Positions 35,181 through 42,732 of a DNA stretch of 64,000 bases are shown piece after piece. Origin of the DNA: Mesorhizobium sp. GbtcB19 (GTDB taxonomy: Bacteria; Pseudomonadota; Alphaproteobacteria; Rhizobiales; Rhizobiaceae); the NCBI RefSeq assembly GCF_019091085.1, contig NZ_JAGXJY010000017.1, positions 1-64,000 of the forward strand, read 5' to 3'. The first letter of the stretch is position 1; each line of letters begins with the position of its first letter. Under the pieces are notes generated by a model. It saw nothing but the letters and a program-made list of their open reading frames with translations, searched no databases and had not been told where the DNA came from. The translations under genes and the position numbers were made by a program.

Positions 35181-35466
35181 GGAGTCGGCTTCCGACCTGC
35201 CAGCTAGCCGATTTCGACGCCGGCGCCGATTTATCGAGGGCCCGGTTCGTCCCGATCTCGCTCGGCGCGACATATGTCGGCTCGCCGCCAGGCTCGTCCA
35301 GCATCGGCGGCGGGGCGCCACTTCCGCGGTTGAGGGCCATCGAAGCCGTCTCGCGGTAGTTCCAAAACAAGCTCGCGATCTCGACGATCGCGAGCAACCA
35401 AAACGGGCTTGTGATCCCAACGATCGCCAGAGCACTGAGCGCGAGGAGCTTTCCCATGCTTTGCAC
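35170..35466 (-). CDS. Small membrane protein, uncertain
   Basis: The 98-residue frame has one or two N-terminal hydrophobic segments (LLALSALAIVGITSPFWLLA) and a Pro/Ser-rich soluble tail. The start is GTG 35466 or ATG 35457, and no clear ribosome binding site is seen. It overlaps the kinase 3' end by 11 bases. It might not be translated. Confidence 0.42.
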   Translation of the reverse strand: MQSMGKLLALSALAIVGITSPFWLLAIVEIASLFWNYRETASMALNRGSGAPPPMLDEPGGEPTYVAPSEIGTNRALDKSAPASKSASWQVGSRLLTR

Positions 35467-35610
35467 GTAGGGTCCCGACGCGCCACGCGCAACGGACCCC
35501 CTCCCGGCACCACCTTGTAGAGCGGTAAAAGCGTAATTACATCAATGACGAGCGTGCAATGTCCACGCGGATGCAGTTGCTTTGGTCAAGCTTCATCTAT
35601 GGAGGTTGTC

Positions 35611-35964
35611 ATGGCAATGATGGAAGCAAGAAAGAGCCTGGACTGGATCACCCTGGTCCTCGCGATCTGCCTGTTCATCTCACCCTGGGTCATCGGATTC
35701 ACTGCGGCGATGGTGCCCGCGTGGAACGCCTGGATTATCGGCGTTGCGCTCGGTGCCCTGGCGCTCGCGACGCTTTCGGTGTTCGCCGAGTGGGAAGAAT
35801 GGGTAAGCGCGGTCCTCGGGCTCTGGCTGATCGTGTCGCCCTGGCTTTTGGGCTTTGCGGCTGACACGCATGTCATGGCCACGCATGTCGTCCTCGGCGT
35901 GCTGGTGGTCGTGGCTTCGGCCTGGGCCGTCTGGGACTTCCGTCATCCCCACGCCCATGCGTGA
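35611..35964 (+). CDS. SPW-repeat membrane protein
   Basis: The 117-residue protein has four hydrophobic segments and two SPW motifs (FISPWVIGF and IVSPWLLGF), which define the SPW family of bacterial membrane proteins. ATG 35611 has ggaggttgtc upstream. Role unknown; it is common beside stress genes. Confidence 0.85.
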   Translation: MAMMEARKSLDWITLVLAICLFISPWVIGFTAAMVPAWNAWIIGVALGALALATLSVFAEWEEWVSAVLGLWLIVSPWLLGFAADTHVMATHVVLGVLVVVASAWAVWDFRHPHAHA

Positions 35965-36104
35965 GCGGTGACTGAACGGGAGCCCGCCGCGCAAGCGGCG
36001 AGCTCCTGGTATTGCGCAGAGGCATATCGGGGCATCGGGCTGAACGGCTGCAGGCGTCTTCACGCATTTGCTGCAACCCGAAACGTTTTCGTGCATTCTT
36101 GGGA

Positions 36105-36272
36105 ATGGCCTCGATGTTCAACCCCGACACACCCGCCAAATGCTGCTCCTATTGCGGCGGCCGCGACCATGATTTCGAGGAATGCCCGAAGCGCAAGGCC
36201 GATGCCGAGAAAGAGCAGGAGACGGCGCGCAAGGGCCTCAACCCGGCGAGCGAAGGATTTTCGTCGAATTAG
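36105..36272 (+). CDS. Small CCHC zinc-knuckle protein
   Basis: The 55-residue protein has a perfect zinc-knuckle spacing: C-x2-C-x4-H-x4-C in CSYCGGRDHDFEEC. A Lys/Glu helix follows. Such knuckles bind single-stranded nucleic acid in retroviral and eukaryotic proteins; free-standing bacterial examples are little studied. Its 3' end overlaps the converging gene by 35 bases. Confidence 0.62.
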   Translation: MASMFNPDTPAKCCSYCGGRDHDFEECPKRKADAEKEQETARKGLNPASEGFSSN

Positions 36273-36465
36273 GCGCCGCGCTATTTAGTCTTTTAGCGGC
36301 AAGATACATTAACGCGGAAGCGGCACGTGTCCTATCCCATCCTGCGGCCTCGGCTTGATCTAACAAATTGTCTATTGGAGCAGCCAACGCATCTTGGCAG
36401 TCGCTATCGTAGCGAGCCGCGTTTGCCTCAAGGGACGGGGATTTAATCGCAAGTTCATTTGCCAT
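36238..36465 (-). CDS. Small helical hypothetical protein
   Basis: The 75-residue product contains LEANAARYDSDCQDALAAPIDNLLDQAEAAGWDRTRAASALMYLA as a set of helices. It lies downstream of two DUF982 genes on the same strand and may belong to the same unit. It was not recognised. The site upstream of ATG 36465 is weak. Confidence 0.5.
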   Translation of the reverse strand: MANELAIKSPSLEANAARYDSDCQDALAAPIDNLLDQAEAAGWDRTRAASALMYLAAKRLNSAAPNSTKILRSPG

Positions 36466-36535
36466 GGAAACTGCTCGACTTGGATCGAATGACTTGGGGC
36501 GTGGCAGAGGCGGCGTGGGCGCCGCCTCACCAGTT

Positions 36536-36820
36536 CTAGACGTGCGACGGCCGCGCCTTCCAATAAGGCGGCGGCATGTCTCCATCCTCGATGAGGATGT
36601 CCTTCTTCCGGGCAAAGGCAGCAAAGATTCCTCTGGCCGTCTCCGCGTCGATGTCTCCGACCAGTGCCGCCTTGCATGCGCGGATAGCGGCCTTCTGTTC
36701 GGGACTGTTGCCGCACCAATCAGTGGCAAACTGGTATGCGTCAACCACGGTGTTGAGCTGACGAGGAAACCCCATGCCGACCCAAACTCGGATCGGTTTT
36801 TCGAACGGTTTTGAAAGCAT
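36536..36820 (-). CDS. DUF982 domain protein
   Basis: The 94-residue protein follows the DUF982 pattern: IRVWVGMGFPRQLNTVVDAYQFATDW, then AIRACKAALVGDIDAETARGIFAAFARKKDIL. It sits 22 bases after another DUF982 gene, so the two are tandem paralogues, and shares the DMPPPYW-type tail with it (APPPWM). Confidence 0.82.
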   Translation of the reverse strand: MLSKPFEKPIRVWVGMGFPRQLNTVVDAYQFATDWCGNSPEQKAAIRACKAALVGDIDAETARGIFAAFARKKDILIEDGDMPPPYWKARPSHV

Positions 36821-36842
36821 CGCGAACCTCCGTCGCGAGACT

Positions 36843-37142
36843 TCAGGCGGCCAGCCCGCCGCGGCCGCCGACGCTGGCCATCCATGGCGGCGGTGCGCTC
36901 AGTTCTTCCAGAATGTTGGCTGATTTTGCGAAACCGCGGAAGGCGTCCCTCGCGGCGCTTCGCGGGTAGTCGCTGTCGAATGCCCTCTGGCAGGCTCGCA
37001 GCGCCGTGTCGTAAATCGGGCCGCGCCTATTTTTCGGCCATTCGTAGAGAAATTCCAAGGCGTCCTCGATGCATGCGATTTCCTGGATGAGGCTGCTTCC
37101 GCTCTTGACGAAAACAGGGCTGTCGAACATCCGGTCGTTCAT
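36843..37142 (-). CDS. DUF982 domain protein
   Basis: The 99-residue protein has the classical DUF982 layout: PVFVKSGSSLIQEIACIEDALEFLYEWPKNRRGPIYDTALRAC, then ARDAFRGFAKSANIL. ATG 37142 has ggaggatctt upstream. It is the first gene of a leftward unit with the second DUF982 gene and the 36238 gene. Confidence 0.88.
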   Translation of the reverse strand: MNDRMFDSPVFVKSGSSLIQEIACIEDALEFLYEWPKNRRGPIYDTALRACQRAFDSDYPRSAARDAFRGFAKSANILEELSAPPPWMASVGGRGGLAA

Positions 37143-37270
37143 AAGATCCTCCAAATCGAACGAACAATTGAGTGTCAGGAGAGCCGGGACCTGCAGCAGT
37201 GTCCCTGGCTCAACGGCGATATGGGTTTGAGGATTTTTGTCGTCAAGAGGGTTCGTGAAGGCGCCCAGCC

Positions 37271-37338
37271 CTGACTTTTTCTGGGATGGTCGCAGAACGA
37301 GCCTTGATCCGGTCTATAGTCGCGGCGGGGGTGCGCGG
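37271..37338 (+). promoter_or_regulatory. Duplicated leader/promoter, copy 1
   Basis: It contains CTGACTTTTTCTGGGATGGTC and a TCTATAGTC segment (-10-like). The same leader, in inverse orientation, lies at 40954-41020 upstream of the GGN-repeat gene (TCTATAATC there). Similarity continues into the first ~20 codons of both genes, to 37401. Confidence 0.7.
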
Positions 37339-37779
37339 GTGGCGGACATCATCTCGATTGAAACAGGCGCGGAGCCTGTCCGGCGGCTGTCGGCGGGACG
37401 CTTGCGGCTTGTCGCATTCATGGCGATCGCCGGCTTCATGATCGCCGGCCCGGTCGCGGAACAGGTTTTCGGGGTGCAATCGGCATGGCTGCGCTCCTGG
37501 ACCATGTTCAGCGCGATTGGGCTCGGCGTCATCGACGCTTCCTTCGAAATCCGTCAGCCTGACGGCACGCTTGTCTCGCTCGACCGCTTCGCGATGCTCG
37601 GCGCTCCGCGCAACGGCAAGCTGAAGTGGATCCAGAACCGCGAGCAGCTGGCTTCCGTCATCAAGCGGCTCTGCTCGGCCGCCGGGCAGGGCGCCGACAT
37701 TCGTGTCCGCGCGCGGCTGGCCACGCGCGGCGGCTGGCAGATCATCCATACCGATGCCGAAAATGCCTGTGCCGTCTGA
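37339..37779 (+). CDS. Small membrane protein preceding HTTM gene
   Basis: The 146-residue protein starts at GTG 37339; the homologous start of the inverted copy also uses GTG. The first 21 residues (ADIISIETGAEPVRRLSAGR) match the N-terminus of the GGN-repeat protein. A transmembrane segment follows (about 22-45), then a soluble domain with SWTMFSAIGLGVIDASFEI. It overlaps the HTTM gene. It may be an accessory subunit of that membrane enzyme. No family recognised. Confidence 0.7.
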   Translation: MADIISIETGAEPVRRLSAGRLRLVAFMAIAGFMIAGPVAEQVFGVQSAWLRSWTMFSAIGLGVIDASFEIRQPDGTLVSLDRFAMLGAPRNGKLKWIQNREQLASVIKRLCSAAGQGADIRVRARLATRGGWQIIHTDAENACAV

Positions 37780-38659
37780 CGCCGCCGCTGACTGGCGTTC
37801 GATGCAGGCTGTTGCCGCGCGCTTCGTCCGCTGGGCGGTCGGCACCGAGGGCTCGTCGCGTTCGTCGGCGTTGATCCGCATCGGCCTGGCGATGCTGTTC
37901 TGGTCGCGCTGGGCGGGCGAGCTGCTGCTCTATATGGACCAGTCGCCGGCCGGCCTGTTTCTGGCGGCCAACTTCTTCGTCGCCACGACGCTGCTCTTCG
38001 TCGGCTATCACAGCCGCGCCGCCGCGGTCTGGACGGGCGCGGTCGGCCTGGCGATGTACTATTATTTCGGCTTCCAGCTCGGGCGCGAGCCGTGGACCCA
38101 CCATCATACCTATCTGCTTGCCGTCGCGGCGCTCATGATCGCGCTCACCCCCTGCGACCGCTCCTATTCGCTGGACCGCTATTTGGCGGTGATGCGCGCC
38201 GAGCGCACGGGCCTGCCGCTGCCGGCGGAGCGCGGCAATCTGTGGGGACTGCGGCTGATCGTGCTGCAGCTCTCGGTGCTCTATTTCTTCGCCGCCTACG
38301 ACAAGTCGAGCTACGCCTTTCTGAGCGGCGCGCGGATCGAGGCGATATTCCTCTGGTATTATGCGGGTTCGGACTATCCGGCCGGCCTTGCCTGGTTCGC
38401 CACGATCGTGTCCGTCGCCGTCGTCGCGCTGGAATACAGCCTCGCCTTCGGCCTGCCGTTTCCCCGCGCAAGGCGCTATCTGCTGCTGCCCGGCCTGGCC
38501 TTCCACGCCATCATCTATGTGACGCTGCCGGTCTACACCTTCAGCGCCACCATGGTGCTGCTCTATCTCGCCTATTTCGACGCCGATGCGGTGGACAGGG
38601 TCATCGCGCGGCTCCAGGGGATCGGCCCGGCAGAGACTGCCAGAGAGGAAATTTCGTGA
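37754..38659 (+). CDS. HTTM-domain membrane protein (gamma-carboxylase-like)
   Basis: The protein of about 300 residues has multiple membrane spans with HTTM features: RIGLAMLFWSRWAGELLLYM at the start, REPWTHHHTYLL, YFFAAYDKSSYAFLSGARI and LPGLAFHAIIYVTL. HTTM domains are related to the membrane part of vitamin K-dependent gamma-carboxylase, but most bacterial ones have no known reaction. The start lies among ATG 37754, 37763 and 37802, all overlapping or touching the upstream gene. It ends in a GTGA overlap with the secreted protein gene. Confidence 0.8.
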   Translation: MPKMPVPSDAAADWRSMQAVAARFVRWAVGTEGSSRSSALIRIGLAMLFWSRWAGELLLYMDQSPAGLFLAANFFVATTLLFVGYHSRAAAVWTGAVGLAMYYYFGFQLGREPWTHHHTYLLAVAALMIALTPCDRSYSLDRYLAVMRAERTGLPLPAERGNLWGLRLIVLQLSVLYFFAAYDKSSYAFLSGARIEAIFLWYYAGSDYPAGLAWFATIVSVAVVALEYSLAFGLPFPRARRYLLLPGLAFHAIIYVTLPVYTFSATMVLLYLAYFDADAVDRVIARLQGIGPAETAREEIS

Positions 38660-39822
38660 AGCGTGGTTTGTTGTTTTCGGGCGTCGCCGCGGCGGCCATT
38701 GGCCTGACCATGGTCAGCGGCGCGGCGCGTGCCGGCGATGCGAGCGACTATTATCCCAAGCGCGTATGGGGTTCCTTCGAAGGTGGCCAGATGAACACCT
38801 CGCTGCTCGTGTTCCGCGACCTCAACCGGAACGGCGTCTACGATCTCGGCGACCGGCCGATGTCGCGCGTGGCGGTGGAGCTCGACAAGCCGAACGGCAG
38901 CACCATCATGCGGCTGACCAATGTCGACGGCTTCGCGAATTTCCGCATGTCGGTCAGCCAGCGCGATTTCGAAGTGGTCGACCCCGGCCACTACGCGTTC
39001 CGCGTCGTGCCGCCGCCAGGGTTTTCCGTCACCACCGGCAACGCCGCGCAGGAAAGCGATTATGTCGTTTCGCCCGGATCGCCGGGCGACATGATCGCCA
39101 CGCGCACCACGCACCCGGTCGGCCTCGCGGCGGATCTGACGATCAGCGGCGCGGTCGCTGCCGGCTCGCGCGTTTCGCTCACAGGGCCGGACGGCGTCTC
39201 GTCCGCCGCCAAGGTCGGCCCGGACGGGCGCTTCAGCACACCAGTGACACCCGGCGAATGGCTGGTCGATTTTTCGGCCGGCGGGGCGACAGAGCGTCGG
39301 CATGTCGTCGTCGGCGCGGCGCCGGTGGTGCTGTCCACGTTTTCGGGCAAGGGCGGACCTGCCGAGGCGCCGCTGCCCACGGAGCATGTTGTCGGCTTCG
39401 ACGACCTGATGACGTCGCCCGGCGTGTTCGAAATTCCGTCGGGCTATGGCGGGCTCGACTGGTACAATCTCGTCGCCATGCACCAGAGCTTCACCGCCGG
39501 CCCGGGCTACATCAACACCACCATGTCGGGCGAGTTCATCGCCTATAACAGCTCTGGCCACCCGGCGCAGGTGTTCAGCGACAAGCCGTTCGATTTCACC
39601 GGCGCCTATTTCGGCGTCGGCTGGGACGACGCCGAGGGCGAGACGCTCATCCTCAAGGCCTGGCGGGGCGATGAGCCTGCCTATGAGGATCAGCTGGCGC
39701 TGTCCGCCAACGGTCTGGTCTATTTCGCGGCCGATTACAGCCGCATCACGCGGCTCGAAATCCGGACGCAGCATTACTGGCAGGCCGCGATCGACGATTT
39801 CGCCTACCGCACCGGCCCGTAG
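38656..39822 (+). CDS. Secreted SdrD-B-like/carboxypeptidase-regulatory-like surface protein
   Basis: The 388-residue protein has a signal peptide (to Ala-Arg-Ala). An SdrD B-like beta-sandwich follows (LVFRDLNRNGVYDLGDRPMSRVAVEL) of the kind found in surface proteins. The second half (from VGFDDLMTSPGVFEIPSGYGGLDW) resembles a PEP-CTERM-type carbohydrate/metal-binding beta domain without a sorting tail. GTG 38656 overlaps the HTTM stop, so it is the last gene of a coupled three-gene operon. It could be the substrate or partner of the HTTM enzyme. Confidence 0.78.
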   Translation: MKRGLLFSGVAAAAIGLTMVSGAARAGDASDYYPKRVWGSFEGGQMNTSLLVFRDLNRNGVYDLGDRPMSRVAVELDKPNGSTIMRLTNVDGFANFRMSVSQRDFEVVDPGHYAFRVVPPPGFSVTTGNAAQESDYVVSPGSPGDMIATRTTHPVGLAADLTISGAVAAGSRVSLTGPDGVSSAAKVGPDGRFSTPVTPGEWLVDFSAGGATERRHVVVGAAPVVLSTFSGKGGPAEAPLPTEHVVGFDDLMTSPGVFEIPSGYGGLDWYNLVAMHQSFTAGPGYINTTMSGEFIAYNSSGHPAQVFSDKPFDFTGAYFGVGWDDAEGETLILKAWRGDEPAYEDQLALSANGLVYFAADYSRITRLEIRTQHYWQAAIDDFAYRTGP

Positions 39823-39825
39823 GGT

Positions 39826-39899
39826 TTGGGACAGCGACATGCATCAAGGCAGGAGCTGGAAGCGCGTCGCCTGAACCCGTTTAAGTGGGACGCGCCTTA
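39826..39899. repeat. Degenerate palindromic repeats
   Basis: CGACATGCATCAAGG and the later AGCGCGTCGC..GGGACGCGCCTTAA match halves of the pair at 27434-27538. It lies between the converging operon and the GGN gene. Confidence 0.55.
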
Positions 39900-39912
39900 A
39901 GTCAAAGCCGCG

Positions 39913-40953
39913 TCAGCAAGACGATCTCGGGGAGGCTCCGCAGGAACGGGAGCCGCCGTCCGAACGGCCGCCGGTGGTGTCGTGATGGCCGCCGCCATGG
40001 CCGCCATTGCCGCCCGAGCTGCCATTGCCGCCGGAACTGCCATTGCCGCCGGAACTGCCGTTGCCACCGGAACTGCCATTGCCGCCGGAACCACCGTTCC
40101 CGCCGGAACTGCCGTTGCCGCCGGAACCACCGTTCCCGCCGGAACTGCCGTTGCCACCGGAACTGCCATTGCCGCCCGAGCCGCCGTTGCTGCCGGAACC
40201 ACCGTTTCCACCGGAGCCACCGTTTCCACCGGAGCCACCGTTGCCGCCGGAGCCGCCATTGCCACCGGAGCCACCGTTCCCGCCGGAGCCACCGTTCCCA
40301 GCGGAGCCGCCATTGCCGCCTGAACCACCGTTGCCGCCGCCATTTCCGGCGCCGCCGTTGCCGCCATTTCCGGAGGAGCCGCCATTGCCGCCTGCGGAGC
40401 CACCGTTGCCACCATTCCCACCAGCGGAGCCGCCATTCCCACCGTTGCCGCCAGCGTCTCCGCCATTGCCACCAGCGGAACCGCCATTGCCACCGTTGCC
40501 GCCTGCGGAGCCACCATTTCCGCCGTTGCCGCCCGCGGAACCACCGTTGCCGCCATTGCCGCCGTTTCCGCCCGCGGAACCACCGTTGCCGCCATTTCCG
40601 CCATTGCCGCCCGCGGAACCGCCGTTACCACCATTACCGCCGTTTCCGCCCGCGGAACCGCCATTGCCACCGTTGCCGCCTGCGGCTCGCGCCAGCAGAA
40701 CGCGCTTGGCCTCCTGCAGCAGGACTTTCCGATCTATGGACTGGTGGAGCCCGTCTCGCGGCTCGGACAGGATCGACGCCGCGCGCGTCGTCGTCGTCGG
40801 CAGCAGCATGGTCGATGCCAGTAGCGCCGCCGCCAGAATGGGGAAGGATCGGCGCGCGATGCCGGCATTGGCCGTAAAGGCGAAACCGAAGCGTCCCGCC
40901 GACATTCGCCCGGCAGGCTCCGAACCTGTTTTGATCGACATGATATCAGTCAC
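39913..40953 (-). CDS. Gly-Gly-Asn repeat (PGRS-like) exported protein
   Basis: This 346-residue protein starts at GTG 40953 with the duplicated N-terminal peptide. A long signal-like region follows (hydrophobic FPILAAALLASTMLL at 36-50), then about 30 helical residues. Some 230 residues are then built from GGN, GGS and GGSAGGN units (coded at about 40000-40683). It ends with a His/Gly/Ser-rich tail holding two Cys. The composition recalls mycobacterial PGRS and other glycine-rich surface proteins. The extended N-terminus (33 residues before the hydrophobic core) is unusual. It converges on the HTTM operon. Confidence 0.75.
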   Translation of the reverse strand: MTDIMSIKTGSEPAGRMSAGRFGFAFTANAGIARRSFPILAAALLASTMLLPTTTTRAASILSEPRDGLHQSIDRKVLLQEAKRVLLARAAGGNGGNGGSAGGNGGNGGNGGSAGGNGGNGGNGGSAGGNGGNGGNGGSAGGNGGNGGSAGGNGGNGGSAGGNGGDAGGNGGNGGSAGGNGGNGGSAGGNGGSSGNGGNGGAGNGGGNGGSGGNGGSAGNGGSGGNGGSGGNGGSGGNGGSGGNGGSGGNGGSGSNGGSGGNGSSGGNGSSGGNGGSGGNGSSGGNGGSGGNGSSGGNGSSGGNGSSGGNGSSGGNGGHGGGHHDTTGGRSDGGSRSCGASPRSSC

Positions 40954-41020
40954 CCGCTAACCCCGGGCGGGATTATAGACGGGTTGAACCTCTGTTCTCG
41001 ACCATCCCAGAAATAGTCAG
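40954..41020 (-). promoter_or_regulatory. Duplicated leader/promoter, copy 2
   Basis: The reverse complement contains CTGACTATTTCTGGGATGGTC and TCTATAATCC (TATAAT -10). It matches the leader of the 37339 gene in sequence and spacing, and continues into coding sequence to 40891. Confidence 0.7.
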
Positions 41021-41058
41021 CTGCTCGACGCCGGGCCCGCTCGGCCCGCGTCCACGGT

Positions 41059-41541
41059 TCATTTGTCGCGCGCGCCTCTCACCGCGCGCGCCGCCGCTTC
41101 GGCGAACGAGATGTCGCCCTTGATCTCGCGCATCGCCATCGACGTCACGGTCCGGCGCACGCCGGGCAGGCGGCTGAGCTCCTCGCGCAGCATCCGGTCG
41201 AGCGCCATCATGTCGACGGTGACGATCTGGAGCAGATAGTCGGCCTCGCCGGTGGTGGCGTAGCAGCGGCGGATCAGCGGATGTTTTTGCACCGCCGCCT
41301 CGAAGGCGTCCGACACCTCGAAGTCGATCGACACCTGGATGAAGGCCTCGATGCCGAAGCCGATCCTGGCCGGGTCGATGCGGGTGGAATAGCCACGGAT
41401 GATTCCAGCCTCTTCCAGCGCCTTGACCCGTTTCCAGCACGGCGTCTTGCTCAAGCCGACCTCCTCGGCCAGCTCGCCGAAGGAGATGCGCGCGTCGCGC
41501 TCGAGCGCGGCGACTATTCTGCGGTCGAGAGCATCCAGCAT
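41059..41541 (-). CDS. Lrp/AsnC-family transcriptional regulator
   Basis: The 160-residue regulator has the HTH FGELAEEVGLSKTPCWKRVKALEEAGII and a RAM domain (IRRCYATTGEADYLLQIVTVDMMALDRML). The PCWKRV sequence is common in the subgroup that controls amino-acid catabolism. It is divergent from the tryptophan dioxygenase gene across about 140 bases and is its likely regulator, responding to tryptophan or a metabolite. Confidence 0.92.
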   Translation of the reverse strand: MLDALDRRIVAALERDARISFGELAEEVGLSKTPCWKRVKALEEAGIIRGYSTRIDPARIGFGIEAFIQVSIDFEVSDAFEAAVQKHPLIRRCYATTGEADYLLQIVTVDMMALDRMLREELSRLPGVRRTVTSMAMREIKGDISFAEAAARAVRGARDK

Positions 41542-41683
41542 TATTCGTTCTCCAACATGGCATGAAAATCCAAGATTCGTCCTTCATTCCATGCCATTTG
41601 GATAACAGAAAGGAACAATGTTCAAGCGCAAAGCGCTATCCTTGTCGCAAGGTCGCAAACCATGCCGCGCGAGGAGAAGAGCC

Positions 41684-42439
41684 ATGGACAAAACGGATTA
41701 CCACGCCCGCATCGAGACGCCGGAGATGCGCGACTATGGTGTCTACCTCCAATGCGACAAGCTGCTGACCTGCCAGAAGCCGCTGGCTGAGATGGTCAAC
41801 GCCGATGAGCTGCAGTTCCAGATCGTGCACCAGGTCGAGGAGCTCTGGATGAAGCTCATCGCCTATACGCTGGTCGACGTGCTCGACTATCTTGAAAAAC
41901 AGGACACGCACCGCATCGTCACGCTGATGGGCCGCGTCCACCGGCTGATGCGCATGATGACGGCGCAGCTCGATCTGCTGGAGACCATGTCGCCCAAGGA
42001 GTACCAGCAGATCCGCCTGCAGCTCGGCAATGGCAGCGGCCAGGAGTCGCCGGGCTTCAAGTTCCTTTTGCGCCTGCCGCCGGATCTTTGGCGGGCCTTC
42101 AAGCATGCCTATCTCGACGGCCGCGGGCTCTCCGTCGAGGACATCTATGACGCCCACTACGACCACGGCGATTCCTATGTCGTGGCCGAGGCGCTGATCG
42201 AGTTCGACGAGCTGTTCCAGAAATTCCGCGCCAACCACCTTTATCTCATCCACCGCTCGATCGGGCTGGGCTCGAAGTCGCTGAAGGGCAGGCCGGTGGA
42301 GATCCTCGAAGGCGGCGCCCGCCACCGCTTCTTCCCCGAGCTCTGGGACATACGCTGCGACATGACCGACCGCTGGGGCGCCGAATACGGCACCGTGCGG
42401 GAATCGATAAGCCATCCGCCGCAGGCGAAGGCGGGCTGA
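41684..42439 (+). CDS. kynA: Tryptophan 2,3-dioxygenase-family haem protein
   Basis: The 251-residue protein has TDO landmarks: YLQCDKLLTCQKP, FQIVHQVEELWMK, and IRLQLGNGSGQESPGFKFLL. The C-terminal haem-pocket region reads HLYLIHRSIGLGSKSLKGR and ends with FFPELWDIR. The usual GTGGSSG loop after the haem histidine is missing. A variant of normal TDO, it may have altered activity. ATG 41684 has gaggagaagagcc upstream. No other kynurenine-pathway gene is nearby. An Lrp regulator is divergent. Confidence 0.85.
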   Translation: MDKTDYHARIETPEMRDYGVYLQCDKLLTCQKPLAEMVNADELQFQIVHQVEELWMKLIAYTLVDVLDYLEKQDTHRIVTLMGRVHRLMRMMTAQLDLLETMSPKEYQQIRLQLGNGSGQESPGFKFLLRLPPDLWRAFKHAYLDGRGLSVEDIYDAHYDHGDSYVVAEALIEFDELFQKFRANHLYLIHRSIGLGSKSLKGRPVEILEGGARHRFFPELWDIRCDMTDRWGAEYGTVRESISHPPQAKAG

Positions 42440-42445
42440 GCCTTC

Positions 42446-42640
42446 TTCCTCGCCCCGCGCGAAGCGGGGGAAGAGGTGGCCGCGAAGCGGCCGGAGAGGG
42501 GCTTTCGTAGAGTGCCGAGCCGGGCCGGAAGGGCTCGTCGCGTGGCGTTCATCCTGCCATCGCCGGCGCTGCCCCCTCTCCGTCGCGGCTTCGCCGCGCC
42601 ACCTCTCCCCCGCCTGTGGCGGGGGCGAGGAAACCGCGCC
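42446..42640. repeat. Paired inverted repeat element (family B)
   Basis: The left arm (CCTCGCCCCGCGCGAAGCGG, then AGAGGTGGCCGCGAAGCGGC) and the right arm (GCGGCTTCGCCGCGCCACCT and CCCCGCC..GGCGGGGGCGAGG) are inverted copies with about 100 bases between. A single arm of the same family is at 48893-48948. Confidence 0.65.
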
Positions 42641-42732
42641 GCGCAGAACAATTTTCTCCACCCCCTGTCGGAACCATCGCCCTTCGTCCGTCCTTGGAGC
42701 ACCAACCGCTTCAACAATCCGGAGGGATAATC

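Noticed and set aside
38092..38655. Long upstream extension of the secreted SdrD-like protein
   Set aside because: This part is a shadow of the HTTM gene; the GTG at 38656 begins a proper signal peptide.
39990..40690. Possible CRISPR-like or tandem repeat array
   Set aside because: Units are short, in phase with codons and without constant spacers; explained by the glycine-rich coding repeats.
40007..40960. Long plus-strand Pro/Glu/Leu repeat frame (PPELPLPPEP units)
   Set aside because: It is the antisense of the GGN-repeat gene. All frames stay open through GC-rich repeats, and there is no start or ribosome binding site that fits.
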